Assembly: GCA_903813345.2 (NCBI GenBank) | Contig: CAIIXF020000009.1 | Span: 15,142,347 to 15,206,346 of the forward strand | Reading direction: 5' to 3' | DNA from: Owenia fusiformis | Taxonomy: Eukaryota > Annelida > Polychaeta > Sabellida > Oweniidae | DNA: 64,000 bases | Shown here: positions 1 through 9,813 of the stretch, piece after piece | Layout of the letters: each line of letters begins with the position of its first letter | Position numbering within the stretch: position 1 is the stretch's first letter | Made by a program: the position numbers and the translations under genes | Notes under the pieces: generated by a model | What the model saw: the letters and a program-made list of their open reading frames with translations, nothing else | Databases searched by the model: none | What the model was told of the DNA's origin: nothing

Positions 1-213
1 TTTTATCACTGAAAGGGCCGATGTCAAATCACTACATTAAAAATAGATGGGACTCTGGGTTTAACTACAAGTTAATTTATTGTGTATTCAGTTGGTTGAA
101 TTTGGCTAAAAGAGGGCAGCACTATAATATGTTAGGTATTTATGAATAATTGAATATTCACCAGCAATGGACTATCTCTTCAATGACAGTACCTTACTAT
201 GTCACACTGGTAA
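1..213 (-). repeat. E1 3' LTR, outer segment
   Basis: This matches 19271-19483 in the right LTR. It lacks only the first 18 LTR bases, which are cut off by the window edge. It ends in the 4-bp target site gtaa (210-213), which is repeated at 9814-9817 on the far side of E2. Confidence 0.95.
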
Positions 214-1727
214 TGTGAAGTTTCTGGTCCTGCTTCCACAAAAATCATAGAATTGGTAACGTGCTCTATTAAACCAAAAACCCCGAATATGTCACTTACC
301 GTCTTGTTCTCATTTATAAGGCTCTATGGAAGACTCACTGTGTGATTAATTGTGGACAAATGACAACTGTGGACAAGTATGATTTCGCAATTGTGGACAA
401 AGTGTAATTGCACAATTGTGGACAAATAGTAATTGCACAATTGTGGACAAATGACAACTGTGGACAAAAGTGATTTCACAATTGTGGGCAAAGTGTAATT
501 GTACAATTGTGGACAAATGACAGCTGTGGACAAATATGATTTCACAATTGTGTGGACAAAGTGTAATTGTACAATTGTTGACAAATGACAGCTGTGGACA
601 AATATGTCTGAGTTATATTAGGCCAGCATGGGGAATATAAAATCTGTAAATAATATAAGTTGAAACTCAAGGAAAATTTGGGCAGCACTTCCCCTAGTAT
701 CAGTGAAAATCAGATTGGGGAGGGGAAAATTTGGGCAGCACTTCCCCTAGTATGAGTGAAAAACAGATTTGGGAAGGACAGATATTATAATTGCTATATC
801 AGGCCATACATCACTTGTTAAAAAGGAACTGTGTCTTCAAGGTAAGGCTGTATCTTCCATTCAGGGGGTTGGGAATTGTAAAGTGGACAAATTACAACTG
901 TGTACAAACCCAAATGTGGACAGAAGCAATTGTGGACAGAAGCAATTGTGGACAAAGTAGATTAATTCAGGTAAATGGTTGGTTATGACACACTCTGATC
1001 ACCAATGATCCAACAGAAAAAGATATAAACTGCTAAAATAACTTACTATCTTTATTCGTAAATGACTAAATTATATTCCGTCTACATGAATAGAAAGACA
1101 ATCCAAAGATGAGATCAGAATCAGCAAAATTATTACGGCTAAATAATATTGTAAACAGCCAGTGAAATCACCAAAATTATACACTAATATATCTCACCCA
1201 GTTTTCAAAGAGCTTTGTCGTCATCCCGGGCATGTTGGACTTCTTTAGAAACACATCTTTGACTTCAAAGTGATTCTCTAGGCTTCAAAACGATTCTTGA
1301 TTACGAAAACAGCTGATTTCCCAAACTATCAAAGGCTGTCCACAATGTCAGAGTGTACAAGTTAATCTCGAAACTCAAACAAAACGTTTTTATACATCAA
1401 AGTCTAAACATATAACAATATGTTTGCAACATCAAAATACATGATTGATAACATCATAAGAACATGTTACGTTCCAGTTAAGCTTTAAAAGTGCTCTTTA
1501 TATGACAGAAAATCAAAAATATAAATGAGATAATTTCCTAGTCACATGACCATCCAAAATGGCGGCCTCCATGAAAAATGTAAACAAATTTAAAATCAAA
1601 ACAGTTTCGTAAATTTGAAGCTCAATACAAAGTAATTATACGTGATTTTCTCAACTCCAAGCAAGATCAAGGTACCAGGTAAGGAGAAATGATATAAATA
1701 TAGAAAATGACGAGCAGGATCGTCACA
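214..1727 (-). repeat. E2 3' LTR (1514 bp)
   Basis: Matches 8284-9813 except for a 16-bp repeat near 8800 and about two base changes. It contains the same array of TGTGGACAAA-type repeats at 348-602. The PPT borders it at 1728. Confidence 0.95.
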
Positions 1728-1739
1728 CCTCCCCTTTCA
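1728..1739 (-). other. E2 polypurine tract
   Basis: The minus strand reads TGAAAGGGGAGG directly before the 3' LTR start TGTGACG. Confidence 0.85.
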
Positions 1740-2480
1740 AAATGTAGGATTTACTCAAATCCTCACTGAAAAGTATATAGCAAATACCTATACTGTAATA
1801 CATCATGTACCATTATAAAATAACTTCACGAATTATCATGAACTGTTTCATAATGCGTAATACCTACAAGTCTATAGCATCATATCAAAAATGTATACAC
1901 GGCAAAAACTTACAAAGTATATAAAAGTATCAACATCATTCTCAAAAAGGAACTCATCCTTTGGAGATTCTCATGAGAACAACATATTACAATAACATAA
2001 TATAAAACGACTAAAAAAACATATTTACAGTAGAACAAAGTGTTCAAAACATCAGAATTACCTGGAAGGTAATATACACTCTTCACAATACAAAAATAGT
2101 ATCCTATACAAAATACACCCAAATACATAATGACGTCTGAGTCACTTTTGAGTATCTTTTTATATACATCATAAATTATTCCTCAACTGTCCATGACTAA
2201 TACAGGATGACTTGATCAAGTATGTATCTCCAAGACTCCTTATGGCACATTCCAATTGTCCTTTTTTCAGCAACCAATGTTCCGTCTCAGTAGATGAAGA
2301 ATGATCACTAAATATAAATGTTACTGCCTCATATGCACCATATACCATCATGGTATCACGAACTATAAGTCTTTTAACTTAGAAATAATAACAAGTCCAT
2401 CACTTCATGCCCTGTATCTGCAAATTGTCCATTTGGTATGTCTAAGTACAATGAATGTCCTTTGAGATCAATGTAATTAC

Positions 2481-3757
2481 TTAATCCTCCTCACTAGTCT
2501 CTGAAGATCCATAGTCGTTTAATAAAAGCAGACCACCAGCTATTGCTGAGAGAGGGTCTGGACCGACTTCTTTGTCTCTAACTGGGCTTGAAATGAACAC
2601 ACAAATTCTCTTTGGTGAGACTGGGTGATCATCTCTCTCAACTTGTGTCTTTGAAGATGGTGGAGATTTTTTCACTTTCATCCTTGGGGATCTTGATGAA
2701 TCTCTCTCCTCATACTGTGTCTTCATAGATCTTTGGGGTTCTTTAATGCTCTTAGGGACCGTGTCAGATTGATCATCTCTATGTTTCGTTTTCATCTTGT
2801 CACTTGTCATCTTGCTACTATTTTTCCCAGCATTATTGCCCCTTTTTCAGAGGTTGGAGCTGGAGATCCTTCACTTGCACTATGCTCCTCTTTGAGTCTG
2901 AGTCCAACTTCCTTGTGCCCGAAATACACTGTCCTCTCAACTGTTACTTCATTTGCTTTATCATCATAAGAGGCTTCAATGCATTTGTCGGTACATATAT
3001 CTCCTACCTCTCTGTTCATATCACATTCTGCTTGTGACCCTACTTGATCAGCAAATCCACCAAATTTTACTGTTCTACTATCCGTGCCATCACTTGTACA
3101 TCCATATTTATCATCTTTGACCCCATCTGTATCATCACTTTTATACCCATATTTATCATCTTTGACATCATCTTTGTTATCACTTTTATACCCATATTTA
3201 TCATCTTTGACATCATCTGTGTCATCACTACTTGAGGTATCAATAAACTCCTTTGAACATATCTTTCTTTTAGGGACATGTGCCTTTCTTTGCCATCCCT
3301 TTGGCGTTGGCTTCCTATTTCGCCGTTTCTCCTTCAGTTTTATCCGTAGTGCTGAACTTCTCTTGGCTACCTTCTTAACTGGCTTCTCTTCAGGTTTTGG
3401 TACTTTGACATCAGTTTCTTCATTAAGAATTCTGTTCACCTTGGAATCATCAAGGAATACTTCTGGATTGAAGTTAACATTTCCAGTAAATATGTCTGTT
3501 TGGATGTCATCGGGATTAGTTTCACCCATCATTTTCTGTTTAAGTACATCATGCATTTTCATATGTTTTTCCATCAAAGTTCTGCTTCTTCTGTCACAGG
3601 AATACATACATGCACGGCCTTCAGGGGATATGTATGTACATTTGAGAGATAGATAGTGTTGTCTTACATGCAGGTATAGTGCACGCCAGTTTCTGTATCT
3701 TTTGTCGCAGAAGATGTAGTTTTCATTTTCATCTGTTCTGAGGACAACACGGCATTG
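2481..3757 (-). CDS. E2 ORF3, C2H2-finger protein in env position (split frame)
   Basis: After an acceptor-like TTTTTGCTTACTTGCAG (3758-3774) a frame runs open to 2807. The first 70 residues hold two finger-like modules, C-x14-C-x12-H-x3-H and a Cys-rich second unit ending H-x3-H. The middle is Lys/Asp-rich, with a tandem repeat of KDDKYGYKSD (3100-3235). A second frame of 109 codons (2810-2481) starts at an ATGA overlap with the first stop and continues the charged, disordered composition. It is either a separate reinitiated ORF or the result of one frameshift. The layout (acceptor, two fingers, disordered tail, before the PPT) mirrors E1 ORF3. No in-phase leader exon was found in the E2 LTR. 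Function unknown. Confidence 0.6.
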
Positions 3758-4289
3758 CTGCAAGTAAGCAAAAACATTGATAAGTTACCACCGGGTAGGC
3801 TCATTTACATCTAATAAAATTCATAGCTTTCTAACTTTGAATATAAATCACTCAGATTGATCAATCAGGGGCTTTAACCTTCCTTTTTTGTACAATCTTG
3901 AATTCTTCAATTTCTCTTGGACCTCAGAAGTTTATCTTTCCCATCAGGGATTGAAATATTACAGGGTCTTGTGGGGGTTCATTGACATCAACATGTGTTC
4001 GTTTGTGTTTGGTGGCACAATAATTTTATCAACTGATTGGCTGCAGAACCGCTTTAATTTATTCGCATTCACTACCCGCCGATTGTCACTGATTTGAAAT
4101 CATCAACACACGTCGCAAATCTGTTTGATCTGTGCCATCTTTTTACAAATTTAGGAGTTTGACTTTTTCATGGAAACATACAACATACAACTTAATCATC
4201 AACATCAACATTTTGCAGATTGGCTTTGACATCATACTGGCTTTAAATGGCATCACCTACAATTAAAACTATCCCATATAATCATGGCT

Positions 4290-6070
4290 GCATCATCCTG
4301 GCTCATAAGTACCTGCAGGTACTCAGATCCAGCAAGGCTGTCAACGATTTCATCACACCGTGGCAGCGGGTAAGAATCTCCGACAGTCCTGTGATTCAAC
4401 ATTCAAAACTCCACACCAAATCGTAAGCTTTTGTCCTTCAGAACTAACACCAGTGCCAGTGTTGATTTTCATCTCTGTTGCATCGTTTTGCGTATGTCTT
4501 GTTATTGGCAAATAATTAGGTTTACTTCAATCAATAAAAACAGTTTAACACACTCCACTTTTTCGGGAGAAAATAGTTGCACACTGTTCTCAAAAAGTAT
4601 CTTCGAATGTTCTTGTACTTTGTCATCTTTTGCTACATCTGCCTCTTTTAATTCAGATTCAGATTTCACTTCCTCAACATCATCCGCAGAGTCGTCATCA
4701 AGGTCAACATTGGATATTGTCATTCAATATCAAGTTCAATATCAAGTTTAGACCTGGCCAGGCATTTGTCAACAAAAGGATCAGACTCTAACTTCAAACA
4801 TCACTACAATGTGTGTTCGGGACATCATTCTAGTTGATTGAAACACCGCCAATATCTGTGACTTCACGTTCAGACGCTTGAACGTGTCTCGGTAGTTCCT
4901 TTTCATTCATGAAAAGCGGCTCACCAAAAGCTATGGGTCTTTATACAGCATTGTTGGTTGGATACCATAATTGATCATTCTCACGAGAATCCAGTAGTTT
5001 GGATTTACATATACCAAAAATCTACCAATTGATATTCCCCTGATCTTGGCGTCCACATCCATTTTAATTGCTTAGACATTTCCATGTAGATTGCCTGGTG
5101 CTTCACCTTTGACTACCACTTCACACATGGGCGACACTCTCACTGTTTGTTTCATCACAACATGACACTTGGGTCTCAGGCTCAGTTGAGGGTTTACAGT
5201 AAATCACACTCTAGGTTCATAGTCATATCTTCAAAGTCTATACATCCAAATCATTCTACCAAATGTAACGCTTGTGTTATTTATCAAGACAACCAAGTAA
5301 CATTAAAACATACTGATCATCTAATCCTCTCATCTCAATCTTTATTCCCAGTCTTTATCAAAACGTCTATATACAAATACAATGCATCACCATCATTTTC
5401 TGTGACTCTATATGTCATTAAAATAGCTAGTGTTACAGACAGATTCTAAATATTATTCAAAATATTTTGCTACAACAAAATAATGCATGATTGTTCAAGT
5501 AGACATGTTTTCAGTCCGGCCGGTTCTGAATACTGTGTCATATCTACTATTTCCAGTTGAAGAAAACAATGATGAATAGTTTCAATTACAAACAATTAGT
5601 TTTCACATGCACTCCTCACAATTAGTCTTTATTCATTCACACATGGGTAATAAGTCCATTTCATTTATTCAACCAACCGGATGAATGTCAAGTCTCCATC
5701 AGTGTATCCATCACAACTGTAAATTCAGCTTCTTAAATGTAATGTCTTTTTTCGCAAATTACACATTTGTAGCCATCAATCAAGTTTCACTTTTGCATCT
5801 TTAATTCCAAACTCACACTTCACAATGCAATGCACTTCAACAGGTCTTCCATCAGTCATCTCTATGTTTGAGACATGGCCTTTGTTGATATATTCATCCA
5901 TCTCGCCTTTGTGGGAATATTATACACATCAGATTCACTATCAACAATAGCTGGTATCAGGAACTTCCAAATATTAAAATGCACAGCAAGACCTTTGCGG
6001 GTTGTGCCATCAATTTTAGTGGGTCCAACAGAGGTCTCGGCTGATTCTGGACCCACTGAATCAGCATCAT
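4290..6070 (-). pseudogene. E2 pol remnant (degenerate PR, linker and start of RT)
   Basis: Pieces occur in the right order but in changing frames with stops. A retropepsin-like stretch (5862-6056) has the catalytic motif region as DSES instead of DTG/DSG. Linker homology follows at 5020-5150. A pre-RT segment (4502-4723) recalls the VPEH...LFENS region of E1. An RT stretch near 4310-4440 ends with YPLPRCDEI and DSLAGSE. Everything after this RT motif (YxDD, RNase H, integrase) is absent. About 500 bp without recognisable coding (3775-4290) then lead to ORF3. Confidence 0.75.
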
Positions 6071-7774
6071 CTAGTTTCCCGAGCCCTTGGGCTCGGGGCT
6101 GCCCTTGGGGCAGTCCATCACACCGTGATTGTCTTCACCGCATCGGAAGCAAGCCTTTGATCCATGCTTCTTCGAATTAGGGTGCCTGGACTTACAATCA
6201 AAGATGGAGTGTTCCCTGCAGTCACAAAGTTTGCAATACACTCGCCTATTCTTCTTCTTAGGGTTCTTCTCTGTCTTTGTTGTCAGTTTTTGCATCAACT
6301 TCTTGCCTAGCTTCTCCATTTGCGACGTGACCAACCTTTGCGTTTCTGCTTTGAAATCATTCATCACATTTTGAATTTGCTCCTTGTTCAGAGAATTAGC
6401 TGGTTCGTTCACAGCTGCTACTTTAAATGGTGTATCATGTTCAGTCACAATTCTCTTCTTGTGGCCTCTTGTGAATGCTTCACATTGGAGAGGTACACAC
6501 GAAACCCCATTCAATGTCTTAGGCTCGACAAATGACACACAGGTTTCCATATCGAAATCTGTTTGGGCTTGGGCTTCAATAAATACTCTTTCATCAGCTC
6601 CCACTTCAATAGCAGAATAAGTTGGTAGCTTTTCACCAGGGCATGCTTTGCGAGCTGGTCTTCTCACATTGATATGTTTGTTCGATAGTGGTCTCTCACT
6701 CTGTTGTCTATACAGATCGGCACTGTGACTTCGGTCATCATTCCCAAGTTGTTTCAGCAATGGCATTCGATAACCCTGGTCCAGCACATATTCTTGGGCT
6801 GTCATCAATCCTGTGTCATCAAGGTCTGAATCTCCCCATTGCATGCAATTGTAGGGTGATGAAACATAAGGAATATGCACCAATTGGGAAAACTTTTGTG
6901 GGACAATTCTGTCTTTAGTTTCTGTTTTATCATCCTGGAATAGTGATGACTGTTGTCTCTGTGACTTCGGGTAGACTGCCTGTCGCTCAAAGCCATCACC
7001 AAGCAGCACTGAAGAATCATACTTTGTATCTTCTAGTTCCCCTATTGGAGCATATAATACATCATAGTAGTTCGGTTGTGGCATTTGCAGCTGATAGAAA
7101 GCATCTTGTCTTTCGAGTCTTGGCTTCGAAATTTCTGTCGGACAATCATTAGCTCCTATTGGCAATGCTGAGGGTGAAAAGAACTTTTCCTCTTCACAAG
7201 TCTGCTCTCTTCCTTTAACGTCATGTATCATTTCATGCACATTCATGTGGGTTCTTTTTGGTGTTGCCCCAGCTTCTGACAATGACGCAGTCTCAATATT
7301 TGTAGATGTCGCATGTTCTGTCTTGATTTTCATTGGCTTCAGCAATGGTCTATTTTGTGAGTTCATCTGTGTACCGGGCCTTTTCCACACCATATCGATC
7401 CTCAGATCTAAGGCATCAATAGTCGAAGATTTCGTTTGACTTCCATCATTCATGAAATTATTGGGGTACAAATTACCTTCAATTGGTAGAGATCTCATTT
7501 GTGAGAGATTGTCAATTCTCTTTGACAATTCATCAGTATCACTATTAAGGATATCTGTATCACAGCATTCATAGGCCATCTTGTGTAAATCTCGTTCCTT
7601 TCTTTGACGTCTAGACTGCAAGCCACAATGTACTTCACCATCACCAAATGCTGACTGTAGTAGCTCATCATTCATGTCAAAATCTGTGGCTTCCATTTGC
7701 TCAGTAGATGCCTCAGATGGTAGAGCTGTGTCCTTTGTCGTCTCCAAAGTATTTTCAGTAGCTGACGTGGCCAT
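6071..7774 (-). CDS. gag: E2 gag-like protein with two CCHC knuckles
   Basis: This is an intact 567-codon frame starting at ATG 7774 (context aaatATGG), about 490 nt after the PBS. Residues 1-440 are charged and rich in Ser, Asp, Glu and Gln, with no capsid motif that I recognise. Residues 460-505 are a likely coiled coil rich in Lys, Gln and Leu. The C-terminus is a nucleocapsid-like region with two canonical C-x2-C-x4-H-x4-C knuckles, C514/C517/H522/C527 and C542/C545/H550/C555. The frame has survived while the neighbouring pol decayed, which suggests it is needed for packaging in trans. It differs from E1 gag in sequence outside the knuckles. Confidence 0.8.
   Translation of the reverse strand: MATSATENTLETTKDTALPSEASTEQMEATDFDMNDELLQSAFGDGEVHCGLQSRRQRKERDLHKMAYECCDTDILNSDTDELSKRIDNLSQMRSLPIEGNLYPNNFMNDGSQTKSSTIDALDLRIDMVWKRPGTQMNSQNRPLLKPMKIKTEHATSTNIETASLSEAGATPKRTHMNVHEMIHDVKGREQTCEEEKFFSPSALPIGANDCPTEISKPRLERQDAFYQLQMPQPNYYDVLYAPIGELEDTKYDSSVLLGDGFERQAVYPKSQRQQSSLFQDDKTETKDRIVPQKFSQLVHIPYVSSPYNCMQWGDSDLDDTGLMTAQEYVLDQGYRMPLLKQLGNDDRSHSADLYRQQSERPLSNKHINVRRPARKACPGEKLPTYSAIEVGADERVFIEAQAQTDFDMETCVSFVEPKTLNGVSCVPLQCEAFTRGHKKRIVTEHDTPFKVAAVNEPANSLNKEQIQNVMNDFKAETQRLVTSQMEKLGKKLMQKLTTKTEKNPKKKNRRVYCKLCDCREHSIFDCKSRHPNSKKHGSKACFRCGEDNHGVMDCPKGSPEPKGSGN
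6074..6080 (-). promoter_or_regulatory. E2 gag-PR -1 frameshift site G GGA AAC
   Basis: In gag frame the minus strand reads tc(G GGA AAC) directly before the gag stop TAG (6071-6073). The -1 frame opens into the protease remnant. The heptamer fits X XXY YYZ. The site is kept although the pol it served is dead. Confidence 0.75.
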
Positions 7775-8261
7775 ATTTCACACAAGTTATTCCCATGTAA
7801 GAGATTCCACAGTTTCACACAGATCAATTTATTACAGTTGACAACATACAACTTTATTCTTCACACAAATATGAAACAACAAGTAAATAACAAAATTTAT
7901 TTTTATTTACTTAATCATACACCTGGTTTATTCACTTAGAAGAAATGGCTGTGACTTCAAAAATCCAGCATTGCATCAATGTGGACATTCGTTTATTCTT
8001 CACTTCAGGTTTTGCAGAACATACAATGCAAGAGTACAAGCTGGTCATCTATTTTAAACAATAAACAATCCCAAGCATAAAGAAGTATCACACAAAGAGT
8101 TTTCCTTCTGCAGCTAAACACATGTGTGTTAACAATTTGGGAATGACTAAATTTGTTTACACTGCCCGAATAATGAGAAAAAAATGACGCAAAACACGAT
8201 CTTGATATAATGCGCGAGCCAATCAGTTCACAAAAGTAGACGTACCACTATCACTATCCAT

Positions 8262-8279
8262 ATCCCACCGCTTTAGCCA
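8262..8279 (-). other. E2 candidate primer-binding site
   Basis: The minus strand reads TGGCTAAAGCGGTGGGAT four bases after the LTR end. It starts with the required TGG, but I cannot name the tRNA. It differs from the E1 and E3 sites. Confidence 0.5.
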
Positions 8280-8380
8280 ACACTGTGAAGTTTCTGGTCC
8301 TGCTTCCACAAAAATCATAGAATTGGTAACGTGCTCTATTAAACCAAAAACCCCGAATATGTCACTTACCGTCTTGTTCT

Positions 8381-8390
8381 CATTTATAAG
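8381..8390 (-). promoter_or_regulatory. E2 LTR TATA box
   Basis: The minus strand reads CTTATAAATG just downstream of the U3 repeat array. The copy in the 3' LTR is at about 311-320. Confidence 0.6.
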
Positions 8391-8417
8391 GCTCTATGGA
8401 AGACTCACTGTGTGATT

Positions 8418-8680
8418 AATTGTGGACAAATGACAACTGTGGACAAGTATGATTTCGCAATTGTGGACAAAGTGTAATTGCACAATTGTGGACAAATAGT
8501 AATTGCACAATTGTGGACAAATGACAACTGTGGACAAAAGTGATTTCACAATTGTGGGCAAAGTGTAATTGTACAATTGTGGACAAATGACAGCTGTGGA
8601 CAAATATGATTTCACAATTGTGTGGACAAAGTGTAATTGTACAATTGTTGACAAATGACAGCTGTGGACAAATATGTCTG
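8418..8680 (-). repeat. E2 U3 short-repeat array (enhancer-like)
   Basis: About a dozen irregular copies of the minus-strand motif TTTGTCCACAATTG or TTTGTCCACAG lie directly upstream of the TATA box, with a few more at 8968-9045. The same array is at 348-602 in the 3' LTR. A regulatory role is inferred from position. Confidence 0.6.
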
Positions 8681-9813
8681 AGTTATATTAGGCCAGCATG
8701 GGGAATATAAAATCGGTAAATAATATAAGTTGAAACTCAAGGAAAATTTGGGCAGCACTTCCCCTAGTATCAGTGAAAATCAGATTGGGGAGGGGAAAAT
8801 TTGGGGAGGGGAAAATTTGGGCAGCACTTCCCCTAGTATGAGTGAAAAACAGATTTGGGAAGGACAGATATTATAATTGCTATATCAGGCCATACATCAC
8901 TTGTTAAAAAGGAACTGTGTCTTCAAGGTAAGGCTGTATCTTCCATTCAGGGGGTTGGGAATTGTAAAGTGGACAAATTACAACTGTGTACAAACCCAAA
9001 TGTGGACAGAAGCAATTGTGGACAGAAGCAATTGTGGACAAAGTAGATTAATTCAGGTAAATGGTTGGTTATGACACACTCTGATCACCAATGATCCAAC
9101 AGAAAAAGATATAAACTGCTAAAATAACTTACTATCTTTATTCGTAAATGACTAAATTATATTCCGTCTACATGAATAGAAAGACAATCCAAAGATGAGA
9201 TCAGAATCAGCAAAATTATTACGGCTAAATAATATTGTAAACAGCCAGTGAAATCACCAAAATTATACACTAATATATCTCACCCAGTTTTCAAAGAGCT
9301 TTGTCGTCATCCCGGGCATGTTGGCCTTCTTTAGAAACACATCTTTGACTTCAAAGTGATTCTCTAGGCTTCAAAACGATTCTTGATTACGAAAACAGCT
9401 GATTTCCCAAACTATCAAAGGCTGTCCACAATGTCAGAGTGTACAAGTTAATCTCGAAACTCAAACAAAACGTTTTTATACATCAAAGTCTAAACATATA
9501 ACAATATGTTTGCAACATCAAAATACATGATTGATAACATCATAAGAACATGTTACGTTCCAGTTAAGCTTTAAAAGTGCTCTTTATATGACAGAAAATC
9601 AAAAATATAAATGAGATAATTTCCTAGTCACATGACCATCCAAAATGGCGGCCTCCATGAAAAATGTAAACAAATTTAAAATCAAAACAGTTTCGTAAAT
9701 TTGAAGCTCAATACAAAGTAATTATACGTGATTTTCTCAACTCCAAGCAAGATCAAGGTACCAGGTAAGGAGAAATGATATAAATATAGAAAATGACGAG
9801 CAGGATCGTCACA

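Larger units (their letters stand above)
214..9813 (-). mobile_element. E2: young LTR retrotransposon with dead pol, nested in E1
   Basis: The 9600-bp insertion into the E1 3' LTR carries a 4-bp TSD gtaa (210-213 and 9814-9817). LTRs are 214-1727 and 8284-9813 (TGTGAAG...GTCACA). They differ by a 16-bp internal duplication and about two substitutions by eye. On the minus strand the order is PBS, gag, degenerate PR and RT pieces, ORF3, PPT. No RT YxDD, RNase H or integrase was found. It therefore moved recently using enzymes from elsewhere. Confidence 0.93.
8284..9813 (-). repeat. E2 5' LTR (1530 bp)
   Basis: TG...CA ends, next to the PBS. A TATA box (minus CTTATAAATG, 8381-8390) lies near the PBS end, so U3 is about 1.4 kb and R-U5 is short. 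A 60-bp block containing CAGCACTTCCCCTAG is duplicated around 8750-8860. Confidence 0.95.

Noticed and set aside
324-988. ORFs in the E2 LTRs (324-584, 769-988 and copies at 8394-8654, 8855-9074)
   Set aside because: They are by-products of the short U3 repeats and appear in both LTRs; no start context or domain.
2481-3757. ORF3 as an envelope glycoprotein
   Set aside because: No signal peptide, transmembrane segment or cleavage motif; Cys/His fingers and a charged tail instead. The same holds for E1 and E3.
8361-8375. Splice donor AAGACG|GTAAGTG in the E2 LTR as a leader-exon donor for ORF3
   Set aside because: It lies at the TATA box, so it is probably at or before the transcription start, and the nearby ATG is out of phase with ORF3.
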